Shown here piece by piece: positions 1-10,652 of a stretch of 64,000 nt of DNA. Source of the stretch: Owenia fusiformis (taxonomy: Eukaryota > Annelida > Polychaeta > Sabellida > Oweniidae). The stretch covers positions 1,552,001 to 1,616,000 of the forward strand of contig CAIIXF020000005.1 of NCBI GenBank assembly GCA_903813345.2, given 5' to 3'. The translations under genes and the position numbers were made by a program. The notes beneath the pieces were generated by a model. It saw only the letters and a program-made list of their open reading frames with translations. It had not been told where the DNA came from and ran no database searches. Numbering within the stretch: the first letter of the stretch is position 1; each line of letters opens with the position of its first letter.

Positions 1-2019
1 CTTTCTTGAAGCATATAATAGTAAAGCAGTTTATTAAATGAATAAATGAATGAAAGTACTAGATATATCTTGAACCTGGCCTTAGGTCACAGAGTTTTAA
101 TAAATAGAAATGATTGATGAAGAGAAAAGTTTGGTTAACTTGTAATCAATAAAAATCTATGAAAAATGTCAGTGTTACTGACATCTTGGAAAAGTCATGG
201 AAAACTAAGTTAGATTACTATGACCTGAAAAAGTTGAATTCTGATACTTATAGCATCTTTCAGTTTTCACCTGAAACATCTCAGGGCTGAGAAGAATGAG
301 ATGTCATGGTTTATCATGATGGAAAAGTTCAAGAGTTGCCTAGTAATGGCTAAAATTGGCAGGAAATTTTAGTAGGGCCTACATACATACATTTCGAAGT
401 TTCAAGTTTTACCACTTGAGATGCTGAAGGATGTAGGAATTGTTTAAGACATTGGCAATGAACTCACAATATTTTCACTTGGCACCTTTTGAGGTGGATC
501 CCAGCTATGGCATTAATGGTTGAGAAATAGGGATCGAAACCAGCCATAGTTTTCTCCTGATGACCATTGTGAATTATTGTGTTTTATGGATTATGGCGAC
601 GGCTTTTGTGAATGGATGTTGACCCTTTGAAACGCCTATGGACTTGGATACTGGATTTTATCTATCCCACATCATTTGAGACTGAATGCTCTATCTTGTA
701 TGAGTACTTGTATCTTCAACTATTTTTGAGGTTATGAGTATTGGCTTTCAATTGGCTATCAATTTCTAATTTTTTCTTCAACATGTATTGTAATGACTTC
801 AGTATGAATGAAATGTCCCTTGGTCTTCTGGTCTTGGATTGTGATATTGGTTCTTGAATGGTGGGGGGAAAGGGGGTATTAGACATTGTTTCTTTTCACG
901 TTAGATCATGGTTTTGGGCTATATGGGGTTTGTTTTTCTTGACTGGTATGCACTTAGAGTTTGCTTTTTCTTGCTGAGTTCCATTACAACTTTTGGTCCT
1001 TTCCCTTTGGCACTTGTGCTTATATATTCATGAATGTCAGGCAATGAAAGTCAGTTGGCGAAAATTAACACACACACTGGAAAGATATATAAAATGAGAA
1101 AAAACTGAATGAAAACAACTGAAGCAAAAAACAAGTATCATACCTATTTCTACTTTTATTTATTTTTTTTGTCAATAAGAACACAGCGTTTGGTCATGTA
1201 TTTTCAGAAAATTTCGATTTTAAAATCTTGTTAAAATCAATCAGCTTGGAGCATCCTGTTCTTAACATTAAATGCTGTCTGTTAGTTCATAATATTTGAA
1301 AAAAATCATTTTGAGTTGCGTTGACTGAGGGTTTAAATGCCATTTTCAAATCATACTGGCACAAAAATAGAAAAAGCTCTGTTGAAGAGTCTTTGTAATG
1401 TCTTGATTCATCACATTACATATCTTAGTAAAGCTCAGGAAATACCATGATTAACTTAGAAACATGAATCACAAATTACTAATCTCAGATGAGGCAATTG
1501 TTAGTAATGGAAGCTAATAAAGAATTCAATGTGCTTTGCATCTGAAATGAAGTCTTAATTGTTTGGTTTTTAAACTTCATTTACATTTAATTTCAAAATA
1601 ATTAAATCAAAATATTTGTTCAAAATGATTTAACATTATCTGTCAAATAGAATTTATGTATTAATTATTACAAGTTATTTTAGAGTCATTTGTGTTGTGA
1701 GCACATAGGCCTACAAAATTTCCACAAAATCTCGAAGAAACTTAATGCACAAAATGGTACATGACTTACAATACACCATTTTAAAGCTGTTGACATTGGG
1801 ATTTCAGAAATGATTTTTTTAAAAGCATCTCCCAGTTTTTCACAAGATATACTAGAGATGTTCTTTAAGAATCCAATTATAAATGATTGACAGGTTGTCA
1901 GTTGTTGTTAAAACAGCTGGGATCGTAGTAATAGTTGATCAATACAGTTTAAATATAAGAGTTTAAATATAACTACCCTCTGCCTAGTATAGACTATATT
2001 ACAGTTTAGCAGCCCCGCC
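1..2019. other. AT-rich non-coding stretch
   Basis: I see no coding region, RNA gene or clear repeat here. Open frames are short, start at non-ATG codons and carry no recognisable motif. The stretch could be an intron or intergenic DNA of a gene whose exons lie outside the window. Confidence 0.5.
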
Positions 2020-2255
2020 CCTACAACTGGTGTCCATGACAGCCTGGGTCATAGATCATTTCAAACCTACAGCTCTGACCTTACCAATCAGCAAACTGGA
2101 AGAAACACACGCTAAATGCATGCTCATTAATTATGTGATGGTATCAGAGGAAATGACCATATATAGATTGTTTTCCAATTTCGACGACAAACTCAGATTG
2201 GCTCGTTGAGTTCAGAGATTTAGTGTAAACTGAAAAAGTGAAGATGAAGCTCTCT
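2020..2255 (+). repeat. Diverged dispersed repeat, copy 1 (partner at 61.7 kb)
   Basis: This stretch aligns by eye over roughly 200 bp with 61700-61925 in the same orientation. Both contain a block reading GGTGTC..ACAGCC..GGTCATA, then CTGACCTTACCAATCAGCAA or a close variant, then ATTATGT..T..TCA and CCATATA. Spacing between blocks is similar, but many substitutions and small indels separate them. The family is not recognised. It could be an old SINE-like interspersed element or a conserved non-coding module. Confidence 0.5.
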
Positions 2256-2550
2256 TTTAAGAAGCAAAGACAAATGAATGCAAAGGGTAAAACACTCTTA
2301 TTTGACATGAATAATATGCATATACTTGTACGGAGTACCATTTAAATGACTTCATTTCTTCTAACTGTCATTTCAGGTATTCTTGTTTTGTATTGTTAAT
2401 GTGTCTTATCGGTATGTTAACATTTTTGTTGCTATTGACACTATAAAGACAGTCTTAAAAACAAGACATTGATTGATTGTGTAAAAGAAAGAGATAAGTT
2501 ACAGTTCACTGAAATCTTATTAACCCCAACCATCGCTTAATTAACAATCA

Positions 2551-2753
2551 CAGTGATCTCCCCAGCATTAAAGCAAGTGGGTGCAGCACTCACCTGAGAT
2601 TTTGAAAATAGGCTTGCACCCACATGAGATTTCATTTGCACCCACTTGAAAATGAGGAAAATCATGTAAAATGGGCAAATTTTGACCAAATTTTGACATT
2701 GTGAAAATGAGAATTTTGCACCCACTTGAGACAAAATCCAGGGGAGAACACTG
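2551..2753. mobile_element. hAT-like MITE
   Basis: The ends are an imperfect inverted repeat: CAGTGATCTCCCCAG on the left, and CCAGGGGAGAACACTG on the right, whose complement reads CAGTGTTCTCCCCTGG. CAGTG termini are usual for hAT-type elements. The inside repeats 'GCACCCACTTGAGA'-like words in both orientations and has no coding capacity. I could not find an 8-bp target duplication, so the boundaries rest on the termini alone. The longer element at 25008-26066 has related ends. Confidence 0.6.
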
Positions 2754-3448
2754 AAGGGTGTTACAGATTCATCTTTTTTATTGCATTGAATAATGGGGTC
2801 ATCAGGTAAATATATTAATCATGCTTAGAAGGAGGTCTGGGTTAATCAGATATTCTAATTTTATTGGTTTATTTTCAGGAAACACTCATTGTTGGTAATT
2901 GAGGATTTCCATCAGTTTATCAGGCTTGGAAGTACATGTTGAATCAGGTTTACTCTGTCAATAGTTTAAGTGGCACAATAACAATACACATTTTACAAAT
3001 TGCTCTTTAAAATTGTTGCCTCTTTCCATGCAGTCTCTGTTTTACACAAAATTCCAAAATGGCCAGCTTATGTTTGAGTTGGCAGTAATTTGAAATTTCT
3101 TTAAAGTATGACGTTATTATACTAGAAGATAATAAAATAACTTATTTTTGAGTAGATCAGAATATTACTGTTTTATTTATCTTATTTATGACCCAAAAGG
3201 ATCACCTCATACGAAAATCTTCAAAAATTAAGACCTCTCTTATGTAAGACTATATTATACTATGACACATTTCGAGTTGCAATTTCTAGTTACGCTACTC
3301 TGTAAAATACATTTTATTCATGTAAATATAATGGAAACCTTTACCAGAACCAGTTATTAGATCAGCTGTGACCACCAGAGATACATGCTAAAGTACTGAA
3401 GCTTATCATAAAATATATAAGAACACATTACTTGTAATGAATAGGATT
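2754..3448. other. Non-coding flank of the retrotransposon
   Basis: AT-rich DNA between the MITE and the left end of the tyrosine-recombinase retrotransposon. No gene or repeat structure was seen. Confidence 0.4.
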
Positions 3449-3514
3449 GTACCCTTCCCAAAGTGACATATATACTTCGAACAGTACTTCACATTAAGGT
3501 TTGGGGCAAAATGT
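3449..3514 (-). repeat. Split direct repeat B2 (outer 3' end of the retrotransposon)
   Basis: 66 bp, beginning GTACCCTTCCCAAAGTGACA on the plus strand, identical by eye to 3733-3798. It marks the left boundary of the element. Confidence 0.85.
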
Positions 3515-3679
3515 TGTGTGAAGTACCGATCAGTTTAGATCACATCCATCTATTTCATATGCCCAAACATGGGTGGGTGGGCCGGGAAAATATGTCAATT
3601 ACTACTGTGAGTTAATCACCATATACAAACACTAACAACAACTCCACCATCGGGTACAAAGTCCCTTCCACGAACCCGT

Positions 3680-3732
3680 AAATTACTCGATACTGATTGT
3701 ACTTGGTTTTCATATAGATGTCACTGTGGATA
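3680..3732 (-). repeat. Split direct repeat A2
   Basis: 53 bp containing ATTACTCGATACTGATTGTA and ending TCACTGTGGATA, matching 10600-10652. It directly abuts B1 and is separated from B2 by 165 bp of unique sequence. Confidence 0.85.
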
Positions 3733-3798
3733 GTACCCTTCCCAAAGTGACATATATACTTCGAACAGTACTTCACATTAAGGTTTGGGGCAAAATGT
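3733..3798 (-). repeat. Split direct repeat B1
   Basis: 66 bp identical by eye to 3449-3514. The A2/B1 junction GTGGATA|GTACCC is the predicted circle junction of this element class. Confidence 0.85.
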
Positions 3799-4030
3799 CA
3801 GTTGCGTATGCATATACTCGATATATCATGCATCATGATACAATATGTCACCACTTCTGGTGGTGACATAACATTTTTATTCTCTTCTCTCCTCCCAATA
3901 CTTAAATAACGAAAAATATTTTACTCTCATTTATAACTTTATTATTCCAAACTCAAAATAACATAGTGACATCATTAATGCACTTATTTTACAATACTTC
4001 ACATACACTATTACAAAAACGTTCTACAAT

Positions 4031-5112
4031 TTATTGCTGAAACGCTGGCAGAGATGTAGTATGTTGCCTAAAAATATTTTCTGGCTCGTCATTATTTACA
4101 ACAGCTTTTGCCAACCTACTGGAAACACTCTCAGAATCTTTTAGCAATCCTGCCCGTGTATAATATTGTACGCTTTCATCTGTGAACCAACCTACGTGAC
4201 GCATCACCTCCGAGGAGGATGTTGCAGCCCCGGAAAGCACCATTGTTAACGCACATCCTGCCCTCAAGCTATGGGGGGTCTCCCCTTCATCCAAACCTAA
4301 CGTTGCTAGATAATATTTCAGACAATCATGAATAGCATTATACTTCAACGGTTCCTCCAATATTATACCTGAATTTGACATTGGCCGAAAAAGATACCCA
4401 ACTGATAAATCCACCCCTTCACTTTTCATAACTTGAACATAATCTTCTAATCCCTTTACCCGACACATAATTTTGTCCTCACATTTTCTCAAGACAAATG
4501 TGTTGCTCTTTCCTCCCCTCAATGTTTTACCAAAGCTTCGAGAAATACAGAATCCTGAACCATCGACCAATTTGGTTATTTCCTGAGATTTTAAATGGGA
4601 TAAATCCCCAGCCCTGTCACCCCCTAGAAACTGTAACTTGAAAAACGCCTGGTCTCTCAACAAAATGTATCTCAATTTATTGCTCAAATCTGAAAACTTG
4701 TAGCTCTCGATCAATGAATCCCATGATCTTCTAAATTTTTGACCTGAATATGGGTTTGGCTTGTTTAGGAATAACGTGACCTTTCCCCTGTTCCTCTTTC
4801 ATCATCTTTACATACTGTTTAACATCAGGTGACCTGGCAGGATTTCCATCACCGAGAGCACAATTCCAGGACTCCCCCCTCCCAATAAGGATGAATTCTC
4901 TAGCTAACTGATGTACCATACCCTCTAACGTCCCCGATGCTAATCGTGTAGGGCAACAACAATGTATATCTCCCTTGAGCTTTTTCCCCAAATATGCACA
5001 ACTTGGCTCATGAACTTTTGTCTTTCCAAACGAATCCTTCCACACCAAAAAACTCTTCACTTCATTTGGACCAGCATTATGAACCGATACCCAATACACT
5101 CCCAATACACTC
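4031..5112 (-). CDS. Tyrosine recombinase (integrase) of the retrotransposon, one frameshift
   Basis: This enzyme would integrate the double-stranded circular DNA intermediate by tyrosine-type strand exchange, in place of a DDE integrase. The N-terminal part (5105-4731) carries a core-binding region with RLASGTLEGMV, a GNPA motif and EEQGKGHVIPKQAKPIF, all typical of DIRS/Ngaro recombinases. The C-terminal part (4714-4031) has the catalytic set: Arg in GGDRAGDL (residue 34 of that segment), HSLR (148-151), HVGW (173) and the nucleophile in YYTRAG (184/185). The halves lie in different frames, and one surplus A in the AAAAA run near 4727-4731 accounts for the break. The start is unclear. An 11-bp tandem duplication lies at 5091-5112, a possible acceptor (CATTTCAG) lies just upstream, and an open stretch at about 5171-5265 beginning AWLDGKPIYL could be an earlier exon or leader. 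Confidence 0.85.
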
Positions 5113-5274
5113 CAAAAATGTCTGAAATGTTTTAAACAACTTTGTTGACTTCCTTATATATCCTTGTTCGGACGCATTTTTTCAATTTCCTTAATTCTAC
5201 CATCTATTATACTAAGATATATTGGTTTGCCATCTAACCATGCCTGAAAGCTTACAAGACAGGAAAACGTTTGT

Positions 5275-7480
5275 TCATGACATGGACACTCTGAATGCCC
5301 ACAAATTGAATTTCAAGCCATACTGATCTTTAATAAATCCCCTTTTACTTGGGTACAACAATGCCTCCTTTGAGCCGATTCCTGCCAAAAATATTTTAGA
5401 CACTGAATACGTATTTAATACTGGCCACCAGGGATCTAATGGACATCTCTCAGCCACAACAATAGTACATCTTTGAACCTTTCTCTCAACCAAATATCTT
5501 GTAACTGGAAGTACCATACAGAAAGGAGGAAAGACATAAGGATTAGTCTCAGTCTCTATCTTTTGACTGAATACATCTACCCCCGATGATTTTGGAAGCG
5601 GGGAGGGCGTAAAATGACGATCGACCAAACTATTGGAATCTAATGACATGAGATCTACTGAATGAGGCCCAAAATTGTGTTCAATTATTGCCCAAATTCC
5701 CGGCTGCAACATTGCATCCATGTTTGAGAGCCTTCTTGAAGGCATATCAGCGGGATTGTTTAATGTAGATATTCTGGACAGACTTGGATCAATATTCTTT
5801 TCAAGACAAACCATGAAAATAGATTTCAATATGTCATTCAATTCCAACGATTTACAGCCACCATTATTCCACGACTGGACTACTGACTGGTTATCCACCA
5901 TGATCCTGACTCTACAATTCTGCAATTCATTTGACAATGCATTCACACCGTTTAAAACAGCATGTGCTTCTTTAAGATGGATTGGACGGGAGTCGTCACC
6001 TTCCCAATAATCAGATATGACACCCTGATTTTCTTGTCCTGGAATTGAGTCCCCTAGAACCAGACCATACGCATATAGTGAAGAGTCTGAGGCAAGAACC
6101 AGATTTTTGTGACACTCTTTTCTCCAGGGAACATACCCTTCCAAAAACCTCCAATATTGAACTTCTCTCAACAAGTCATCAGACATTTCGACCAATTTAC
6201 TATTTCTCATTGCTTTAGAAAGTGAATTATTTGCTACTTTTGTGTACATCTTGGCTCCTGGGACTACCAGTATCATGGAGATGCATTTACCTACCCAGCG
6301 TTTTAGGACTTTGATCAACTTTTTCCTTTGATAGTATATAGGACATGAATTCCAAAAACTTCTCCTTCTTATCAGTTGGAAGATGAAAACACATCGACTT
6401 GGAATCGATCAAAAAACCAAGATATCTCAAACACGTTGTGGGCTGAAAATTACACTTTCGTATAGCTAACGTATAACCAAGATCTGACAATATCTTCAAA
6501 AAGGCATAGATTGTACATCTTTGCCTGAATTCAAACTCTTCTTCCACTTCACTAGGTTTCCTATTGACCACAAATAGCCGATCATCAATGTATTGCATTG
6601 TGCATATTTGGAGGGATCTCAAGTATGAGGTAACCACCATCCCGAGTGACTGATATACATACGGACTCAATTTCCAACCAAATGGAATAGTTCTATATAC
6701 CATGACCCACTCCCCAAACACAATCCCAAAATACATTTGAGAACTCTCAGACAGCAGGACATGATCATATCCACTTTTATCGTCACAGCTAAACAATACA
6801 GCACCACTATTGACCATTCTTGGCACCTCCCTAAGTGTTTCTAATGTAAAAGGTATGTCCCTCATCCATAAATTGATATAACGGTCATCGTGGCATAAAC
6901 GTGGTTTTGACGGTTCTACTAACAAAGGCATGACAACATGTGGCATTTGGCAATCCCCAAGTCTTCCCAGAAGTTTAATAGCACCCGTTTTTATTTTATC
7001 TTCCAATGTTTTAGCTATAAAATCCACAAACGGTATACAACTTTCAGCATTTCTAAAGAAATTTCTAGGGGGTGTATCACTATCATATGCTTTCCCCTTG
7101 AAAGAGCCCTTAAAGTGTACAAAGTATTCTGAAATGTCCACTCCATTACACAACCAGTCCATAATATTCGGATCATTCCCCTGATAATTTATTAAGAGTT
7201 TTTCCCATTCATTTCTAAACACTAAGCTGTGTAACATCCCTGCCACAAAATATTCAGGATCCCAAATAGGCAACTCACTATAATCAAACTGGCTGACATT
7301 GCCATCTATAACATTTTCTGCAGATGGTAAATGCTCACGAACTATGTGTGGAGAAATCCCATCATCATTCGAAAGTTTAGTTGATTCTGACGAATTTCTT
7401 ATATCCACTAAATCAGGATGGAAATTAGCCTCCAACTCCCATTGAGGTACAGATCCTCTGCTAAACGAACTTGAATCACT
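5275..7480 (-). CDS. Pol: reverse transcriptase and RNase H of the retrotransposon, one frameshift
   Basis: The RT part (to 6287) copies the element RNA. It has CDDKSGYDHV at about residue 217, IPFGWKLSPYVYQ, and the catalytic YIDD at about 282-285, counted from position 7435. The RNase H part (6318-5275) has the acidic set in LASDSS (D78), LKEAHA (E117), MVDNQS (D142) and NPADMPSR (D191). It is followed by the DIRS-group tail with VDLMSLDSN and NPYVFPPF. The two parts overlap in different frames. One surplus A in the run after TCAAAGG at about 6325-6330 explains the break and would restore a continuous RT-connection-RNase H reading. The frame stays open upstream to 7480, where a pyrimidine-rich tract ends in TTTCTTGTAG|AGTGAT, a good splice acceptor. 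No good ATG is present, so translation probably depends on an upstream exon. Confidence 0.88.
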
Positions 7481-8606
7481 CTACAAGAAATTAGTCAGAC
7501 ATCACTCACCCTCGAATGATAATGAAATTTCTACACACATAGTCCGCGTGAAATAATTTCACTAAGGATCAGTGTCCCATGGACTATACATGTAGTAACT
7601 TCAAGATATAACTATATACAACTAACAAAATACTGTATAAGTGGTAATTTTGCCTAATCATTTAATTTGCCTATTTCCTAATTTTTGCCAGGTTCGGAAA
7701 ATTAAATGTCAGAAATATTGTCTTTATAATGTTATCCAATGGGAGGTTTCTTGTCATTAGGAAAATTAAAATTAGGAAAATGATGAAATTTGACCATTCG
7801 GAAAATTAACCACTCGGATTAAATACCACTTATACAGTAAATGGTATGCCTTTAACAAATCAGTTGATCACAATCACAAAATTATCACTTTAATTACTCA
7901 ACACCATATAATATTATTTCTGAGGCTTTGCCCTTTTCATCGCCTCGCAAGTTCTAATAAGATGCCCTGAAATTCCGCAAAAATCGCATACTTTATTGTA
8001 ATTGTTGTAACTATTATTGAAACGACCAGTTCCCCTCCCCCTACCTCGTTGGCGAGGGAAATAATTTTGTTGGTATCCTGAAAGACCCATCCCAAACATA
8101 GGAAATTGCATTGGCCAGTTTTGCCCTTGCCCACCTTGCCAGATTTGTTGTCCACCTTGTTGAGAATTTTCCCCAATCTCAGACTTGGCTTTAGCCTCAG
8201 AAACTGGTTTTGATTTTTCACTTGCTTTTAAACACTTGGCCAAACTTTTCATTACTTTGTCACCCGAAGAAGACAAATTTGTGATTACAAAATTAGAGAT
8301 ATCCAATTTATCCGAGTATTTGGACGTATACTTTGATACCTCCTCAAAAAGATCATGGTCCTTATGCTTTGTCTTCTTTGCCAGTTCAGTTAGATCGTCC
8401 AATCTTGAAATCAATTCAGAGTTGTTAACTTCCTTCTGCATACACAATTTGCGGATCTTTTTTACCACATCGCTCACCTTCTTCTCTTTTTTCTCCTTCT
8501 CCTTGCCCTCCAATTCTTCTATCTTTCTCTTCAACGATGCTAGATCATTGTCTGCAGACGGTGGCGTCTCCATTCTTGACGTCTCGCTAGATCCCGCACG
8601 ACGTAC
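7481..8606 (-). other. Candidate intron for a Gag-Pol splice form
   Basis: Inside gag exon 3 the minus strand reads CTCCAG|GTACGT at 8607/8606, a near-perfect donor. The acceptor TTTCTTGTAG at 7481 opens the pol frame. Both sides are phase 0, so Gag residues up to RRLQ would join directly to SDSSSF and run into RT. This is inferred from splice consensus and phase only. Confidence 0.5.
7631..7839. mobile_element. Small MITE inside the retrotransposon
   Basis: A perfect 16-bp inverted repeat, TACTGTATAAGTGGTA on the left and TACCACTTATACAGTA on the right, encloses about 209 bp of non-coding DNA. Termini starting with TA suggest a TA target, as for Tc1/mariner-type MITEs. It sits between gag and pol, inside the proposed Gag-Pol intron, and interrupts no coding frame. 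Confidence 0.7.
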
Positions 8607-9537
8607 CTGGAGTCGCCTTTGTCTTTGCTGCCACCTGCAACACATTGAAAATTGAATTAACATAACCCCTCACAGCATCAACATATTTGAATAAGCATAT
8701 TACTATCTATATACTCACATTACTCATGTATGATGTTTTGAAACGTGTGCATGAGACACAAATTATCTCCCTTTGCCACTTATCATTCTAACAAAACTTC
8801 TAAACATTGTACAGCCTCTTAAATATTAAACGTAAACATACACATGTGACGTTCTTCGATCATGTTCATTTCAATTTCTATTCTCACTCACCGAGATCTT
8901 CTGTCCCTTGGGCTGACCTTTATCATTAGCCAATAACACCGCTATCTTAATAGCATTCTTCTGTTCCGCTTCCGTTGCTGTCGGTTTCCCCGCCATTGTC
9001 AACAGTTCACCCAACCCTGGCTCATCACAAAGATTATTCCAGTTTTCTACAAATAACAATAACTCCGTATCATTTAACGTAGACTACACCTTCAATGCAC
9101 AATAGTGACGTGTAAACGTTGTTGTCGACAACCAAATAAAATGAATACGAAAACAAAACATACGAGTCCAAATACACCATCATGCTACTGGCAGAACGCT
9201 CAAATCCAGCAACAAATCAAAACAACGTACAATTCCTCATGATAACATTTCAACTAACAAACATAATTTTTTCCGAAGAAATCTTTTCAGCTCATAATAA
9301 GTATGGAAGCGAGATACACCCGTACTCTAATATATCTCACTGTTATCCTTTATGTAATCAAGTAATCTTACCTTCCAACTGCGCCATTGTCATTGAGTCT
9401 ACGTCCACTCCGCCTTTCTTAAAGAATACCCTTTTTGGCAGTACTTCTGGTTCCACATCCCTCACCCTCTTTATTAAGATGCACAATAAATCCGCCCTAA
9501 TTCCGTGTCTGTCAAGGAGTACCGTATCCTTCGCCAT
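7914..9537 (-). CDS. Gag-like nucleic-acid-binding protein of the retrotransposon, three exons
   Basis: Proposed exons are 9537-9372, 9046-8892 and 8627-7914, giving about 344 residues. Exon 1 starts at an ATG (MAKDTVLLDRHG) and ends GGAAG|GTAAGA. Exon 2 follows TTTGTAG| and the split codon GAA restores the frame, reading MAQLEENWNN. It ends ATCTCG|GTGAGT, and exon 3 resumes after GGCAG| with QRQRRLQ. Both introns (325 and 264 bp) have consensus ends and all junctions stay in frame. The protein has an alanine/lysine-rich N-terminal region and a charged, probably coiled-coil segment (LKRKIEELEGKEKEKKEKK). A Gln/Gly-rich tract, an RGRGRGTGRF basic patch and a C-terminal zinc knuckle CDFCGISGHLIRTC (C-X2-C-X4-H-X4-C) follow. 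It would package element RNA. Splicing is predicted, and no transcript evidence is available. Confidence 0.8.
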
Positions 9538-9699
9538 TCTCTGCAAATATATTTCAAAGTTATGTTTTACCCGGGATTTCAACCTAAACATCACAATTCT
9601 ATTCTTCCATCGTGATGTCTAATAAACAAGTCGTATACATCTGCCAAATAAACTTTGTATTCAGGTTCCATGTATAAAATCTAAAAAATATCGAGAGAT

Positions 9700-10599
9700 A
9701 ACCAAGCAAACTTACCAATATCACAATCGATCTTGAGCTTTCCTACGTACGAAACAATGAAACTCATGTGTCAGTGTGCCAAACACGTGGCAGTCTCATT
9801 CATTGAATTTACTCACTCATGCCAATTACTATGAATACTCCCCTCCAACCAATGAGAGTCGTTTATTTTGTGTGCAATACTTACAATTCAATCAACCCGA
9901 TAAGTCCTTGAGATTTACACCACAATATTGACCTCGTATTATAACGCAAACAACCCATTCATGCGTGTAGATACCAAAATATTATGTCGTCCCAATCTAG
10001 CAAATTACGCACCCAAGAAACATTGCACGATCTCCAATTGCGTGCCATTATCATTGTTGCCTCAAAGCATAATAACTCTCTCTTCAGTTCCAAACATTGT
10101 GCCCTTATGCACCTATTTGCTATGTCCTTACCAAACTTCAAGCATAATCTACCCTCCCAAAGGATGGATGCCCTTATGCATCTCTTAGCTATGACCTTTC
10201 CATGATTCATGCTTCCCAAAAGCAATATCGCCCCCAAGGCATATATCTCTACACACTCCCAAAGCGTGTTCGACCTAGAATGCCCCTTATGGCCTCTAAA
10301 ATTCCATGCGTGCTTCCCAAAAGCAATATCGCCCCCAAGGCATATATCTCTACACACTCCCAAAGTGTGTTCAACCTAGAGTGCCCCTTATGGTCTCTAA
10401 AATTCCATGCATGCTTCCCAAAAGCAATATCGCCCCCAAGGCATATATTTCTACACACTCCCAAAGCGTGTTCGACCTAGAGTGCCCCTTATGGCCTCTA
10501 AAATTCCATGCATGTTTCCCAAAAGCACAGAGGGCCGTCATGCCCTCAAAATAAATTTTTACTCACCAAGCTGCCTGGAGTACGTCATTCACGTTCCAA
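9700..10599 (-). other. 5' leader of the retrotransposon
   Basis: This non-coding leader lies between repeat A1 and the first gag ATG. It holds the 101-bp tandem array at 10205-10527 and a weaker repeat of about 68 bp at 10100-10200 (words GTGCCCTTATGCAC and ATGCCCTTATGCAT). The promoter should lie here, but I could not identify it. Confidence 0.5.
10205..10527. repeat. 101-bp tandem repeat, about 3.2 copies
   Basis: The word GCTTCCCAAAAGCA recurs at 10211, 10312, 10413 and, as GTTTCCCAAAAGCA, at 10514, a constant 101-bp period. Copies differ by few substitutions. The open frames through it in several phases are products of the periodicity and not genes. It lies in the leader of the retrotransposon. 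Confidence 0.9.
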
Positions 10600-10652
10600 A
10601 AATTACTCGATACTGATTGTACTTGGTTTTCATATAGATGTCACTGTGGATA
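10600..10652 (-). repeat. Split direct repeat A1 (outer 5' end of the retrotransposon)
   Basis: 53 bp matching 3680-3732. It ends TCACTGTGGATA at 10652, which I take as the right boundary of the element. Confidence 0.85.

Larger units (their letters stand above)
3449..10652 (-). mobile_element. Ngaro/PAT-type (DIRS-order) tyrosine-recombinase retrotransposon, full length
   Basis: A 7.2-kb element read on the minus strand in the order gag, RT-RNase H, tyrosine recombinase. It is bounded by split direct repeats. A 53-bp A repeat lies at 10600-10652 (A1) and 3680-3732 (A2). A 66-bp B repeat lies at 3733-3798 (B1) and 3449-3514 (B2). B1 and A2 abut at 3732/3733, which reproduces the junction expected if the outer ends B2 and A1 were joined in a circle. 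That is the known arrangement of Ngaro- and PAT-type elements, whereas DIRS1 itself has inverted terminal repeats. I saw no target duplication, as expected for recombinase-mediated insertion. No methyltransferase or hydrolase frame was found, which favours a Ngaro-like reading without proving it. Pairs of repeats look identical by eye, suggesting fairly recent insertion. Confidence 0.88.

Noticed and set aside
4031-5112. Bacteriophage or bacterial integrase
   Set aside because: The recombinase motifs fit, but the linked RT, RNase H, gag and split direct repeats place it in a eukaryotic YR retrotransposon.
8185-8655. 156-codon plus-strand frame
   Set aside because: Antisense shadow of gag exon 3, which has the zinc knuckle and splice junctions on the minus strand.
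9182-9622. 146-codon plus-strand frame
   Set aside because: Antisense to gag exon 1 and its intron. No motif.
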